A stretch of 64,000 bases of DNA from Vineibacter terrae (GTDB lineage: Bacteria > Pseudomonadota > Alphaproteobacteria > Reyranellales > Reyranellaceae): the NCBI RefSeq assembly GCF_008039615.1, contig NZ_VDUZ01000039.1, forward strand, positions 1 to 64,000. The letters are read 5' to 3'. The number at the start of each line of letters is the position of its first letter. Position 1 is the first letter of the stretch. Below the pieces are notes generated by a model. The model saw nothing but the letters and a program-made list of their open reading frames with translations, was not told the DNA's origin and searched no databases. A program made the position numbers and the translations under genes. This document shows, in pieces, positions 34,915 through 44,216 of this stretch.

Positions 34915-37434
34915 ATGAAGTCCGTATTCTTGTGGCGTCTTATCGCCGCGACCGTCGGAATGGCGCTTCTGCTGGGATCCCTGACGGGTATCGCGCTCAG
35001 GGCGATCGACGACGCCGATCGGTTCGAGCAAATGGCAAATGCCTCTTTTGAGGCCCGGGCCGAGCTCACGATCATTGATAACGCCAGCCGCGAAATCGAG
35101 GCCTGGCTGCGCGTCCATATCCGCGGCGCCATGATTGCGCGCGAGAATATGGCCGCAGCGTCGAGCCGGCTCACATCAGCGCTCACCAATATGGAGCGTC
35201 TGGCTGCAGGCAATGGCGAACAGCAGCAACGGGTCAGCCAGCTGCGTCCCTTGATCCAGTCGTACCTGGAGCAGGCGGCCGCAATCATCGCGCTGCCGTC
35301 GGATCCGACCGTATTGCCGGAGCGCTCGGCGATGGTGGCCGAGGCCCTTGTCACCCGTGACAAGGCGCTGGAGATCGTTCGTCTCCTGAACGCCATGGAG
35401 CAACAGCAGGTCGAACAACAGGACGAGCGGGCCTCCGGCAGTTTCTGGCTCACGCGTCTGACCCTGATTGTCGGGACGCTGCTGGCCATTGGCGCGTTGA
35501 TCTGCGCTGTCGTGCTGATCCGCAATGCCTTCGAAGAACGCTTGGGCACGGTGCGTCGCCTGGCCGATCAGACACGTCTGCTGCGCACCACGATCGATAC
35601 CATGGCCCAGGGGATTGCCGTCTTTGATACCGACAATCGCCTGACGCTGTGGAACGAGCATTTTCTTGAGCTGATGGCGCTGGATGCGCGGGAGGTTGCG
35701 GTCGGCGATACGTTCCACACCCTCGTGCATCGGACCGTCGGCAGGGGACGTATGACAACGGCGCGCGCCGACACCATCGTCGCGCGTGCTGCCTCGAAGC
35801 TGCGGGAGCGCCAAGCCTGGACGGACGAGATCCCTCTGGAGGATGGCCGCACCATAGAAACGCGACGCGTGCCATTGCCGGACGGTTCCTGGGTGGCGAC
35901 CTATCTCGACATCACGGAACGCAAGCAGCTTGACAGGGTCAAGAACGAATTCGTTTCAACCGTCAGTCACGAGCTGCGGACGCCGCTGACGTCGATCCGC
36001 GGCTCTCTTGGCCTGGTTGTCGGCGGCATGCTGGAGGGAATCCCCCAGCGCGTTGTGCCGTTGCTGGAGATCGCCTACGCCAACTGCGAGCGTCTGGTGC
36101 GGCTGATCAACGACATCCTCGACATAGAAAAGATTGAATCCGGACGGCTCACACTGGATCTCAAGCCGCAAGCGGTTGGACCGCTGATCGCGCAGGCGAT
36201 CTCCGCCAATGACGGATATTTCCGGCAGTTCGGCGTCCAGTGCGACTTTTCGGATGGCGCGCCCCAGAGCGTGGCGCGGGTGGACAGCGACCGGTTCATG
36301 CAGGTGATGAACAACCTGCTGTCCAACGCGGCGAAGTTCTCGCCGTCCGGCAGCCGCATCGAGGTCAGCCTGGAGCGCCGCGGACATAAGCTGCGCATCT
36401 CGGTGAAGGACAAGGGGCCCGGAATCCCGGAGGCCTTCCGGTCGAAGATATTCGGGCGCTTCGCCCAGGCCGACCCTTCCGACACCCGCCGCAAGGGCGG
36501 CTCCGGGCTGGGCCTGAGCATCACCAAGGCCATCGTCGACAACATGAACGGCGACATCACGTTCGTCTCGCAGACGGGCGAGGGAACAACGTTTCATGTC
36601 GACTTTCCGGAGTGGGTGGAGCCTGAGCACGTACCGGCGCCGCTGCCCGTCGTGGATGGGTTGCCGAAGTTGCTCGTCATTGAAGACGAGCCGGACACTG
36701 CGCGCGTCATCGCGATGCTGCTGGAGCAGGGCGGTTTCGCCTGTGACATCGCCTACGATGCCGAGATGGCGCGCGATCGGCTGCGGACCCGGAAATACGC
36801 CGGCGTCACGCTCGATCTCGGTCTTCCTGACGAGAATGGCGTGCAGTTTCTCCGCGAGTTGCGCGCCGACCCGCATACACAGGATCTGCCCGCCATCGTG
36901 GTCTCCGGCAAGGCGAACGAAAGCCGGCGGCTCGTCAACGGTGGCGTCGTTGGTGTGCTGGACTGGATCGACAAGCCGATCGATCGCGATCGATTGCTGC
37001 GCGCCGCGCGGATCGCCGCCTCGAAGGCGGAAGGCCGGTTGCCCCACCTGCTCCATGTCGAGGGTGACGACGAGACCCGACGTGCCATCGCGGCGCTTTT
37101 TGCCGGCCATGTCGTGCCGGTGCCGGCGACGACCGTCGCGGCAGCGCGTCGGCTGATGGCCGACAACGACTTTGATTTGGTGTTGCTGAACCTTCACATG
37201 GAGCACGCAGAGACCCTGTTGCCGGATATCAGGCCGGAAACGCCGCTCATCCTGTCGTCCTCAGCCGAAGCCGATGATGCTGTCGCCAGCCGCGTCGGTG
37301 CAGCCCTTATCCGCGCCCGTACGACCAATGATGCGGTGCTGTCGGCCATCAGGCACATCCTGGACCGCAGTCCGCAGCCTGAGACCCCACGCGACGACTC
37401 CACGCCGACCCCGGAGACTCACAATGCGGCGTGA
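34915..37434 (+). CDS. Hybrid sensor histidine kinase with receiver and pseudo-receiver
   Basis: An 839-aa membrane kinase. Order: membrane helix 4-28, periplasmic helical sensor 30-175 (CHASE3-like by pattern), helix 177-203, PAS domain about 215-330 (GIAVFDTDNRLTLWNEHF), HisKA with VSHELRTP and phospho-acceptor H352, ATPase domain (NNLLSNAAKF, DKGPGIPE, GSGLGLSI), receiver 583-700 with acid pocket E590-D591-E592, acceptor D634 and K687, then a second receiver-like domain 705-825 where the acceptor position is N759 (LLNLHM), so it cannot be phosphorylated normally. The start ATG 34915 puts the first helix at the N-terminus. It overlaps the next gene by 11 bp and should feed a phosphorelay through the Hpt protein encoded two genes on. 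Confidence 0.85.
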   Translation: MKSVFLWRLIAATVGMALLLGSLTGIALRAIDDADRFEQMANASFEARAELTIIDNASREIEAWLRVHIRGAMIARENMAAASSRLTSALTNMERLAAGNGEQQQRVSQLRPLIQSYLEQAAAIIALPSDPTVLPERSAMVAEALVTRDKALEIVRLLNAMEQQQVEQQDERASGSFWLTRLTLIVGTLLAIGALICAVVLIRNAFEERLGTVRRLADQTRLLRTTIDTMAQGIAVFDTDNRLTLWNEHFLELMALDAREVAVGDTFHTLVHRTVGRGRMTTARADTIVARAASKLRERQAWTDEIPLEDGRTIETRRVPLPDGSWVATYLDITERKQLDRVKNEFVSTVSHELRTPLTSIRGSLGLVVGGMLEGIPQRVVPLLEIAYANCERLVRLINDILDIEKIESGRLTLDLKPQAVGPLIAQAISANDGYFRQFGVQCDFSDGAPQSVARVDSDRFMQVMNNLLSNAAKFSPSGSRIEVSLERRGHKLRISVKDKGPGIPEAFRSKIFGRFAQADPSDTRRKGGSGLGLSITKAIVDNMNGDITFVSQTGEGTTFHVDFPEWVEPEHVPAPLPVVDGLPKLLVIEDEPDTARVIAMLLEQGGFACDIAYDAEMARDRLRTRKYAGVTLDLGLPDENGVQFLRELRADPHTQDLPAIVVSGKANESRRLVNGGVVGVLDWIDKPIDRDRLLRAARIAASKAEGRLPHLLHVEGDDETRRAIAALFAGHVVPVPATTVAAARRLMADNDFDLVLLNLHMEHAETLLPDIRPETPLILSSSAEADDAVASRVGAALIRARTTNDAVLSAIRHILDRSPQPETPRDDSTPTPETHNAA

Positions 37435-37846
37435 ACTGGAGAAGATCTTGTATGTCGAGGACGATCCCGATATCGCGGCGATCGCGCAGCTCGCCCTGGA
37501 GACGGTCGGCGGCTTCAAAGTGCTGGTGTGCGACCATGGACGTGCAGCGCTCTCCGCCGCGCCGTCGTTTCGGCCGGATCTCTTCCTCCTCGACGTGATG
37601 ATGCCTGACATGGATGGGCCCAGCGTCCTTGCGGCCCTGCGCGATATACCCGACGTCGGGCAGCGGCCGGCGATCTTCATGACGGCAAAGGTCCAGCCCG
37701 GAGAGGTTGCGCGCTATCGCGACCTGGGCGCCATCGGCGTGATCTCCAAGCCGTTCGATCCGATGAAGGTCGCCGACCAGATTCGCGACCTCTGGGCAGC
37801 TGCCGACGGCGGCGCCGGGGCCGGTGAAGGAGGAGTGCAGCCATGA
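37424..37846 (+). CDS. Single-domain response regulator
   Basis: A 140-aa CheY-like receiver. The acid pocket is D13-D14, the acceptor D57 in LFLLDVMMPDMDG, and K109 lies in ISKPFDP; T87 is the switch residue. There is no output domain, so it must act by protein contact or as a phosphate carrier. ATG 37424 lies inside the kinase gene, and the stop overlaps the ATG of the Hpt gene by 4 bp, so all three are made together. It is a likely partner between the kinase and the Hpt protein or an acceptor controlling the glycosyltransferase downstream. Confidence 0.85.
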   Translation: MRRELEKILYVEDDPDIAAIAQLALETVGGFKVLVCDHGRAALSAAPSFRPDLFLLDVMMPDMDGPSVLAALRDIPDVGQRPAIFMTAKVQPGEVARYRDLGAIGVISKPFDPMKVADQIRDLWAAADGGAGAGEGGVQP

Positions 37847-38196
37847 CGCAATCGGCTTCGTTCGGATCGGCAATCGACGCCATCCGCGTCAGGTTCTGCG
37901 AGCGTACCATCGGGGAGCGTGCGCGGCTGGACGCCTGGCGAAAGGCACTGGCTGCGGAGGGCGATGAGATACAGCCGGCCGAAGTCGCCGCGGCATTGGC
38001 TCAGTACGCGCACCGTCTCGCCGGCACGGCGGGTTCCCTGGGATTCGAGGAATTGTCCCGCCAGGCGACGGCCGCAGAAGCCGTGGCAGCTGCCGTGGCC
38101 GACCCGAGCCGCAGCATCGACGATGAACGGCGTGCGCTGCGCGCCGCAGCCGGCGCCTTGCTGGAGGAGATCGACAAGCTTGGTACCAGGAACTGA
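37843..38196 (+). CDS. Histidine phosphotransfer (Hpt) protein
   Basis: A 117-aa four-helix Hpt protein. The phosphorylatable histidine is H57 in AHRLAGTAGSLGFEEL, the classic A-H-x-L-x-G-x-x-x-x-x-G pattern. In multi-step phosphorelays it would carry phosphate from the receiver of the hybrid kinase to another receiver. Its ATG overlaps the regulator's stop (ATGA) and the glycosyltransferase begins 3 bp after its stop. No other domain is present. Confidence 0.85.
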   Translation: MTQSASFGSAIDAIRVRFCERTIGERARLDAWRKALAAEGDEIQPAEVAAALAQYAHRLAGTAGSLGFEELSRQATAAEAVAAAVADPSRSIDDERRALRAAAGALLEEIDKLGTRN

Positions 38197-38199
38197 CCG

Positions 38200-40050
38200 A
38201 TGACCTTGGCCGCCGGACCGTCCGATACGCCGGCGCGTGACTGGTACTTCACGCGCTTCGAGCATCGCCGTCCCTTGCCGCCATCGCCGCACGTCAAGTG
38301 GCGCGAGACTCTATGGCAAATCCTGGCCAGCATGAGCCTCGGTATCGGCCTGTGGTATTTCTACTGGCGCTGGACGGCGAGCCTCAACATGGATGCGTTG
38401 TGGTTCGCGATTCCCCTGGCGCTCGCCGAGACCCTGTCATTCATCGGCTTGCTGCTGCTGATGTTCAACATGTGGCAGGTCAGCGACACGCCGTGGCAGC
38501 CGCCACCGACGTCGGCCTGCCAGTGCGATCCGGATGCTGAAGATCGGCCGGTCAAGGTTGATGTCTACATCACCACCTACAGCGAGGATCCTGAGCTGGT
38601 TCGCCTGAGCCTTCAGGCAGCGAAGTCTCTCGTCTCGCCGCCGGGCGTAGAAATCGCCGTGTACTGCCTCGACGACGGCCGGCGCCCCGACATGCGCCAG
38701 GTCGCGGAGGAGGAGGGCTGCGGCTATCTCACCCGCTCGAGCGGCGAGGGCTTCAAGGCCGGCAACCTGCGCAATGCGCTCGACCATACGTCCGGCGATT
38801 TCGTCATCATCTGCGACGCCGACACCCGTATCTTTCCGCAGTTCGTTGAGCGCACGCTGGGTTACTTCCGTGACCCGGATGTCGCCTGGGTGCAGACGCC
38901 ACAATGGTTCTTCGACCTGCCGGAGGGCGAGTCGCTGGAAGACGCGTGGGAACGCCGGTGGCGGGTTGTGGGGCTGGACAAGCTGGCGCGGCGGGCGGCG
39001 CGCTTTGTCCAGCGCCTCGTCGGCCCGGTACGGGTTGGCGAGGATCCGTTCGACAACAGCCCCGTCTTTTTCTATGACGTGCTTCTGCGCCGCCGGAACG
39101 GGGCCAGTGCTTCATTCTGCTGCGGCGCCGGCTCGATCCACCGTCGTGAAGCCGTGCTGCAGGCCTCCCTGCGTGCCTACGCCGCCGCCGTCGAGCAGCG
39201 TGTCACCCCCGTCATCGCCGAGATCGACGACGCCGAGAGCCGCGAGGTCCTGGGTTCGGCGATGCGGCGCGAAATGGCGCTGGAGACGCAGGTCACGCCC
39301 TACAAGTTCCATGTCTCGGAGGACATCTACACCTCCATTGTCCTGCAAGGCGATCCGGTGCGTCCGTGGCGCAGCGTCTTCCACCCGGAAATCCTCTCCA
39401 AGATGCTGTCGCCGCAGGACATGCAGAGTTGGTTGATCCAGCGGTTCAAGTACGGTGCCGGCACGATCGACATCACACTGAACGACAACCCGCTGCTGAA
39501 CTACAAGCTGACCCTGTCGCAGAAGCTGATGTATCTGATGACGATCTGGTCCTGGCTGTCTTGCCTGTGGATGCCGGCTTTCCTGCTTGCGCCCATCATA
39601 TACCTGTTTACCGGCATTCCGCCGGTGACGGCCTTCTCTCTGGAATTCTTCGTCCATTTCATTCCGTACATCTTTGCCTATGAGCTTGCGGTGCTGATCG
39701 GGGCCTGGGGCGTTTCCAACGGCCGTGGCAGCAGCTTCCACATGGCGTTCTTTCCGTACGGCCTTCGGGCGATATGGACCGTCCTGCGGGGCGAGCCCAT
39801 CAAGTTTCCGATCACGCCCAAGGAGCGCCAGATCGGTCGGTTCCTCCATCACGTCAAATGGCAGATCCTCGTCATCGTGCTGACGGTGCTGGCCATTGCC
39901 TGGGCGACCATCGCCATCTTCGTGTTGGGCTGGCGCACCGATGTCTCCGGCTACATCGTGAACGTGTTCTGGGGCACGTTCTGCATCATGATGATGATGA
40001 GCATCGTCCGCGCCGCGCTGTGGCGTCCGGTGGGGGAAGGGACGACATGA
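38200..40050 (+). CDS. Cellulose-synthase-like family 2 glycosyltransferase
   Basis: A 616-aa membrane glycosyltransferase. Two N-terminal helices (about 40-95), a GT-A domain with D158-D159-G160 (UDP binding), D206-x-D208 (metal) and TPQWF near 231, then four to five C-terminal helices. The usual Q-x-x-R-W motif of processive synthases appears as QRFKY from Q414, a conservative change. DAD and the TPQ motif agree with a BcsA-type processive enzyme that polymerises and exports a beta-glucan or related polymer, but there is no C-terminal PilZ domain, so c-di-GMP would not act on it directly. It sits in an operon behind a phosphorelay, which suggests control by that relay. Confidence 0.85.
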   Translation: MTLAAGPSDTPARDWYFTRFEHRRPLPPSPHVKWRETLWQILASMSLGIGLWYFYWRWTASLNMDALWFAIPLALAETLSFIGLLLLMFNMWQVSDTPWQPPPTSACQCDPDAEDRPVKVDVYITTYSEDPELVRLSLQAAKSLVSPPGVEIAVYCLDDGRRPDMRQVAEEEGCGYLTRSSGEGFKAGNLRNALDHTSGDFVIICDADTRIFPQFVERTLGYFRDPDVAWVQTPQWFFDLPEGESLEDAWERRWRVVGLDKLARRAARFVQRLVGPVRVGEDPFDNSPVFFYDVLLRRRNGASASFCCGAGSIHRREAVLQASLRAYAAAVEQRVTPVIAEIDDAESREVLGSAMRREMALETQVTPYKFHVSEDIYTSIVLQGDPVRPWRSVFHPEILSKMLSPQDMQSWLIQRFKYGAGTIDITLNDNPLLNYKLTLSQKLMYLMTIWSWLSCLWMPAFLLAPIIYLFTGIPPVTAFSLEFFVHFIPYIFAYELAVLIGAWGVSNGRGSSFHMAFFPYGLRAIWTVLRGEPIKFPITPKERQIGRFLHHVKWQILVIVLTVLAIAWATIAIFVLGWRTDVSGYIVNVFWGTFCIMMMMSIVRAALWRPVGEGTT

Positions 40051-41012
40051 CTGACGTGCGAAGACCGTCCGGCTGGATCACCGCGCGCAGCAAGATCGCG
40101 TTCCTGATCGGCTTGGCGCTGGCGATGGCGGTGATCGTCTCGATGGAAGCCATCGACTTCAGCCGGCAGGCCGACCCGTTGGGAACCTATTGGCTGAAGT
40201 CACGCGGCTTTTCCGCCAACCCGCCGCAGCGGCGCGCGATGGGCAGCGCGCGCGTGCCCGCGCTCGACGCCTGGGTGGCGGCCGCGAGCCGGCGGCTGGC
40301 GCGTGAAGATGCGCCGGCTGAAGCGGTATTGCTCGGGGTGGCGGCCTGCCTGCACGGCAACCTGGTCTGCGATGCGCGGCTTGCCGCGCCGGCGAACGGC
40401 GAGGCGCTGGCGCGCGCGTCCGGCGCCTGGACGGACGGGATCGAGGGCGCTGTGGCGCTGGTTGCCGCCACGCGCCTCGCTTTGTCGGGCGATGTGTCCG
40501 GCACGGCCCTGGCGCCGCCGCGGGCAGCAGCCCGCGCGCTCCGTACCGCGGCGTTGACGGGACTGGCGCCCGGTCATCGCCAGTTCGCGGCCCGTGCGGC
40601 AGCGATCGTGGGCCGGGAAATGCCCAGGGCACGCAGCTACATCGACCTGCGCAACGTATTCATGGACGATGGCCGGGTCGTGATCAGCGGATCGACACAA
40701 CAGCGGCGGCTGGAGGAAGGATTGGCGTTGCTGGCAACAGTCTTTCCGCCGGATGGCGTTGCAAGTCGGCTCTCATGGCGGGCCATGCGCGCCGCGGCCG
40801 ATGACGCGAAGGACATTGCGCCTGGAACGTTGGCGATGTGGTGGGCGCTGTTCGACTCGGCGTCCCTTCCGCAGCCCCTTGCGGCCCGCAGTCCGGGCGG
40901 CAGCAGCGTCACCGCCGAGGCTGGTGATGCGCTTTCACCTCACGATGCGGCTCGGATCCTGTTGGCCGTTGCCTATGTTCGCCAGGGGCCGCTGCTCGAG
41001 ATCGGCCAGTAG
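40047..41012 (+). CDS. Membrane-anchored hypothetical protein of the GT2 operon
   Basis: A 321-aa protein with one N-terminal membrane helix (IAFLIGLALAMAVIVSM, residues about 17-33) and an alanine- and arginine-rich helical periplasmic part. It has no known domain. ATG 40047 overlaps the glycosyltransferase stop (ATGA), so it is translationally coupled and probably a partner in polymer export or assembly, in the position where a BcsB-like or other accessory subunit is found in cellulose loci. It is much shorter than BcsB and not like it in sequence. It is the last gene of the operon; a REP-like repeat follows. Confidence 0.6.
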   Translation: MTDVRRPSGWITARSKIAFLIGLALAMAVIVSMEAIDFSRQADPLGTYWLKSRGFSANPPQRRAMGSARVPALDAWVAAASRRLAREDAPAEAVLLGVAACLHGNLVCDARLAAPANGEALARASGAWTDGIEGAVALVAATRLALSGDVSGTALAPPRAAARALRTAALTGLAPGHRQFAARAAAIVGREMPRARSYIDLRNVFMDDGRVVISGSTQQRRLEEGLALLATVFPPDGVASRLSWRAMRAAADDAKDIAPGTLAMWWALFDSASLPQPLAARSPGGSSVTAEAGDALSPHDAARILLAVAYVRQGPLLEIGQ

Positions 41013-41064
41013 CGTGTGCGCGTCTCCTGGGCGTCGCCCTGTGGAGTGGACACATCTCGTTGCT

Positions 41065-41195
41065 GTCATCCTGAGCGGAGCGAAGGATCCGTTGAACCGT
41101 CGAAATGCACGGAACTGGCGATGACGCACATGCGCCGGTGAAGTCCGTTCGTGCGAAACGACGGCATAACAGGTCCTTCGCTTCGCTCAGGACGG
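41065..41195. repeat. REP-like palindromic repeat (subfamily A)
   Basis: The arms gtcatcctgagcggagcgaaggatcc (41065-41090) and ggtccttcgcttcgctcaggac (41172-41193) are nearly perfect inverse complements around an 80-bp centre. The pair lies between convergent operons, where it may also stop transcription. A relative lies at 47326-47451. Confidence 0.75.
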
Positions 41196-41256
41196 CAGCG
41201 AACGTTGACTTCCAGATATGTGTCATCTCCGCACGGGCGTCGCAGAGCGCTCGAAT

Positions 41257-41715
41257 TTACCGCCCTCGATAGCGAATCAACACGAGACAGTTGCGATCCC
41301 CGATGCGTTCGTAGTGCGTCTCGTCGCTGCCCTGTTTGATGAGGAACAGACCGAGCCCGCTTTCGGGCAGCATGTCGGTGTCGAGCTCGGCATAGGGCGT
41401 ATCCGCCTGCGCAGCGATGCGGCCCCCCAGATCGAAGGGCGGGCCGACGTCGCACACGCTCACGTCGACACGCGCGGCACTCGCCTTGACCTCGACCTCG
41501 ACGGTCAGAGCCGCATTTCCCCGGTGCGCATGAAGGATGGCGTTGTTCACCGCCTCGCTGCAGGCAAGCGCGAACGGCTCGCCGCGGTCTTCGCCGAGCA
41601 GCTCCAGAATCAGCGTCCGCAGGCCGGTCAGCTCCGATTGAGCGCGTCCGATGTCGCTGCGAATGCTGAGCCGCAGTTTGATGTCCTCGGGCAGCGGTGA
41701 GGGCGCGGCGCTCAT
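41257..41715 (-). CDS. Anti-sigma-type ATP-binding protein (RsbW-like)
   Basis: A 152-aa HATPase_c_2 protein like RsbW. It has the N box ACSEAVNNAILHAH, the G1 box VCDVGPPFDL and the G2 box ESGLGLFLIKQ of GHKL ATPases. Such proteins phosphorylate STAS antagonists and bind a sigma factor or another target. Its ATG overlaps the STAS gene stop by 4 bp, so the three genes are one operon on the minus strand. No cognate sigma factor is encoded here, so the target may be a kinase or enzyme of the facing polysaccharide operon. Confidence 0.85.
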   Translation of the reverse strand: MSAAPSPLPEDIKLRLSIRSDIGRAQSELTGLRTLILELLGEDRGEPFALACSEAVNNAILHAHRGNAALTVEVEVKASAARVDVSVCDVGPPFDLGGRIAAQADTPYAELDTDMLPESGLGLFLIKQGSDETHYERIGDRNCLVLIRYRGR

Positions 41716-42065
41716 GCGGCGGGCGGGCCCGCGCCCAGCGCGCGCGCCGCCTCGTCCACTGTCGCATGCTGGGTCAGGATGCGGTCGATGCGTGTGATCT
41801 GCAGCAGCTTGCGCACGGCCGGGCGTGTTCCCGCCAGCACCAGGTCGCCATCGCGGCCGATCCGCTTGAGCAAAGCCACGATGGCGCCGAGGCCCGAGGA
41901 GTCCATGAATTCGACCGCGCCGAGGTCGAGAATGACATGTCGAGCCCCATTGCTGATCTCGGTGCCGACCGACTCCTTGAAGGCGACGGCGACGCCGGCA
42001 TCCAGCCGGGTGCCGTCCATCCGTAGTGCAATGACCTCGCCCAGTACCTTCTTCTCGAGATTCAT
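41712..42065 (-). CDS. STAS-domain anti-sigma factor antagonist
   Basis: A 117-aa STAS protein. The conserved FMDSSGLGAIVAL carries the phosphorylatable serine pair that RsbW-like kinases use and PP2C/SpoIIE phosphatases restore. ATG 42065 is preceded by aacagga at a fair distance; a TTG at 42092 that overlaps the phosphatase stop is an alternative start that would add nine residues. In partner switching it is the middle man between the phosphatase gene upstream and the RsbW-like gene downstream. Confidence 0.85.
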   Translation of the reverse strand: MNLEKKVLGEVIALRMDGTRLDAGVAVAFKESVGTEISNGARHVILDLGAVEFMDSSGLGAIVALLKRIGRDGDLVLAGTRPAVRKLLQITRIDRILTQHATVDEAARALGAGPPAA

Positions 42066-42088
42066 GTCGGCGGTCCTGTTCGCAAGAA

Positions 42089-43336
42089 TCAACGGGCGGT
42101 TCGCTCGATCAACAGCAGGCTGACATCGTCGGCCAGCGCGCGTCCGCCGGCCCAGCTCATCAGGTGGTGACGAATATGGTCCGTCGCGTGTTCAACGGTC
42201 TGATCGCGCACGGCGTCGAGCAGGTCGGCGAGACGTTCTTCGCCGAACGGCACGTCATCTCTGTTGGTGCAGTCAATCACGCCGTCAGAGTATACGGCCA
42301 ATCGGTCGCCGGCGCGAAACTCTAATGAAACGTCCTCGTATGTCGCTTCCGGGAGCATCCCCACCGGGAAGCCCGTCAGGTCGACATGCGTGGGCGCATC
42401 ACCAACCCGGGTCAGCAGCGGCGGCGGGTGGCCGGCCAGCGCCAGGTCGAGGTGGTCCTCTTGTCCCAGGCGCATCAGGATCATGGTGAAGTAGGGGTCG
42501 TCGGAGTCGGCCTCGGTGGCGAAGCGCGCGTTGAGCTCCGCCAGGATCGCGGCCGGGCTGAAGCCTGGCTGGCGCAGGCCGGTCGTGATGTCCGGCCGGA
42601 CCATCCGGTTCAGCGTCACCGACTGGAAGGCGGCTGGAACGCCATGTCCGGCCACGTCGGCGGCGAACACATAGGCTTCGTCCCGGCCGACTGGACCATA
42701 ACCGTACGTGTCGCCCGACACGATCGCCGAGGGGATGAAGACGGCGCCGATGCGCAAGGTGGGCAGGGTTGCGTACGATGGAGGCAGGTTGCGGCGCTGC
42801 GCCTGGGCGGCTATTGCCAGATCCGCCTGCGCGCGGTCATACGCCTGCTGCAGAGCGCCCATGGCTTTGACCAGCGCCGCGTTGCGTTCCGTCAGGCGGC
42901 GATGCAACGCCAGGATTCGCGCAGCCGACTGCAGATGGGCAGGCAGGCGCTGCGTGGTCATCAGCTTGCCAAGGAAGTCATCGGCGCCGGCGGCGCGGCC
43001 GGCGACAATGTCGTCGCGGTCCTGTCGCGTCGTCAGCAGAATCACATAGGCCATGTCGCCGCTGGGCTTCTGGCGCAGCGCTCGAATCAAAGCGATGCCG
43101 TCCATCGCCGGCATCATCCAGTCCGTGACCACCAGGGCGGTGGGGGCGGCGCCGAACGCACGCAGCGCCTCGCGGGGATCGGTGAAGCCCTGCACGGTGA
43201 AACCGCAATCCTGCACCAGCCGGCAGGTCAGCTCACACATCAGGGGATCATCGTCGACTACCATGGCGCTCAAGCCCGCACCGATCCGCGCCGTCGACGT
43301 ACTGTCGGATACCGGAAGACTACGATTGTGATCCAT
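42089..43336 (-). CDS. Response-regulator SpoIIE/PP2C serine phosphatase
   Basis: A 415-aa protein with an N-terminal receiver (acid pocket D28-D30, acceptor D72 in VTDWMMPAMDG) joined by a coiled coil (residues about 145-180) to a SpoIIE-type PP2C phosphatase with DVAGHGVPAAF, YSDGVID and ADDVSLLLI, which give the metal-binding aspartates. Phosphorylation of the receiver should set the phosphatase activity towards the STAS protein, so the relay in the facing operon could switch this module. ATG 43336 was chosen for the upstream ggaggtcccggc. It is the first gene of the minus-strand operon and divergent from the BcsS-like gene. Confidence 0.87.
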   Translation of the reverse strand: MDHNRSLPVSDSTSTARIGAGLSAMVVDDDPLMCELTCRLVQDCGFTVQGFTDPREALRAFGAAPTALVVTDWMMPAMDGIALIRALRQKPSGDMAYVILLTTRQDRDDIVAGRAAGADDFLGKLMTTQRLPAHLQSAARILALHRRLTERNAALVKAMGALQQAYDRAQADLAIAAQAQRRNLPPSYATLPTLRIGAVFIPSAIVSGDTYGYGPVGRDEAYVFAADVAGHGVPAAFQSVTLNRMVRPDITTGLRQPGFSPAAILAELNARFATEADSDDPYFTMILMRLGQEDHLDLALAGHPPPLLTRVGDAPTHVDLTGFPVGMLPEATYEDVSLEFRAGDRLAVYSDGVIDCTNRDDVPFGEERLADLLDAVRDQTVEHATDHIRHHLMSWAGGRALADDVSLLLIERTAR

Positions 43337-43460
43337 GCCGGGACCTCCGATTGGGCCGGCTTGTTTGCAGTGGAACGCACCCTGCATCGTTGCAGCTTGT
43401 CGACGCAAGTGTTGTTCAGCATGATAACGGATCAATCGTCCGCTGAGGGAGCCCGTCGGC

Positions 43461-44183
43461 ATGGGGTGTTCAGGTTCGTGCTCGTTGGCGGGGCGTTTGG
43501 TTGCGGCACTGGCGGTCAGCCTCTCCATGGGATCGTCGGCGCGCGCGGAAGGGCAATCCATCGGCCTGAGCGGCTTCGATTACGCGTCGACGGGCTATTA
43601 TGCCTTTGTCGGCTGGCTGAAGCCGCTGGAAGGTAAGTTCGATACGCACAATTGGGTGCTGCGCCTGTGGCTGGATCGCCTCGTCTACGAGGTCGACGAT
43701 GGCAGCAAGACTGTTCGTGCCCACACGTGGGGAGGTGCGGTCGGCCTGACCCGGTTCTTTCCGGTTGGCACGGCGCGTGTCGGTCTCGGCGCCGGCTTCG
43801 AAGCGCGCGAAAAGGAGTATTCACGCCCGACCACGTTGCACGACGACGGCTTCAAGCTGCGGCCGCGCCTGGAGCTGAACTACAACCAGCCGCTGGGCGG
43901 TCCCGTGCGCCTCAACGTGATCGGCAGCACGCTGATTCCGCACTTCGACAGCTATGGCCGGGCGCAGCTGCTGTACAAGACCAACGTTCTCGACACCGAG
44001 ATCGGCCTCAGTACCTCGGGTGTCGCCGGCGAGGATTACTCCTCCTGGCGCGTCGGTTTCGCTTTCGACTCCATGAGGATCAGTGAAACGCTGCGCCTTG
44101 CCGGCGGTGCCGGCGTTCAGCGACGAGAGGGAAAGACCGAGGCCTACGGTGTGATTACGCTGGTCGTGCTGTTCGGATTCTGA
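43461..44183 (+). CDS. BcsS-like outer-membrane barrel protein
   Basis: A 240-aa protein that fits the cellulose biosynthesis protein BcsS family of alphaproteobacteria. A signal peptide (AALAVSLSMGSSARA) is followed by IGLSGFDYASTGYYAF and amphipathic strands that end in the aromatic VVLFGF, a typical C-terminus of outer-membrane barrels. About ten to twelve strands would fit, enough for a small pore or anchor. It is divergent from the phosphatase operon and close to the GT2 operon, so it is likely the outer-membrane part of the same polysaccharide system. Confidence 0.7.
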   Translation: MGCSGSCSLAGRLVAALAVSLSMGSSARAEGQSIGLSGFDYASTGYYAFVGWLKPLEGKFDTHNWVLRLWLDRLVYEVDDGSKTVRAHTWGGAVGLTRFFPVGTARVGLGAGFEAREKEYSRPTTLHDDGFKLRPRLELNYNQPLGGPVRLNVIGSTLIPHFDSYGRAQLLYKTNVLDTEIGLSTSGVAGEDYSSWRVGFAFDSMRISETLRLAGGAGVQRREGKTEAYGVITLVVLFGF

Positions 44184-44216
44184 TCGCGTGCTGCGGCCCG
44201 CGCGGGAGCATGGTCC

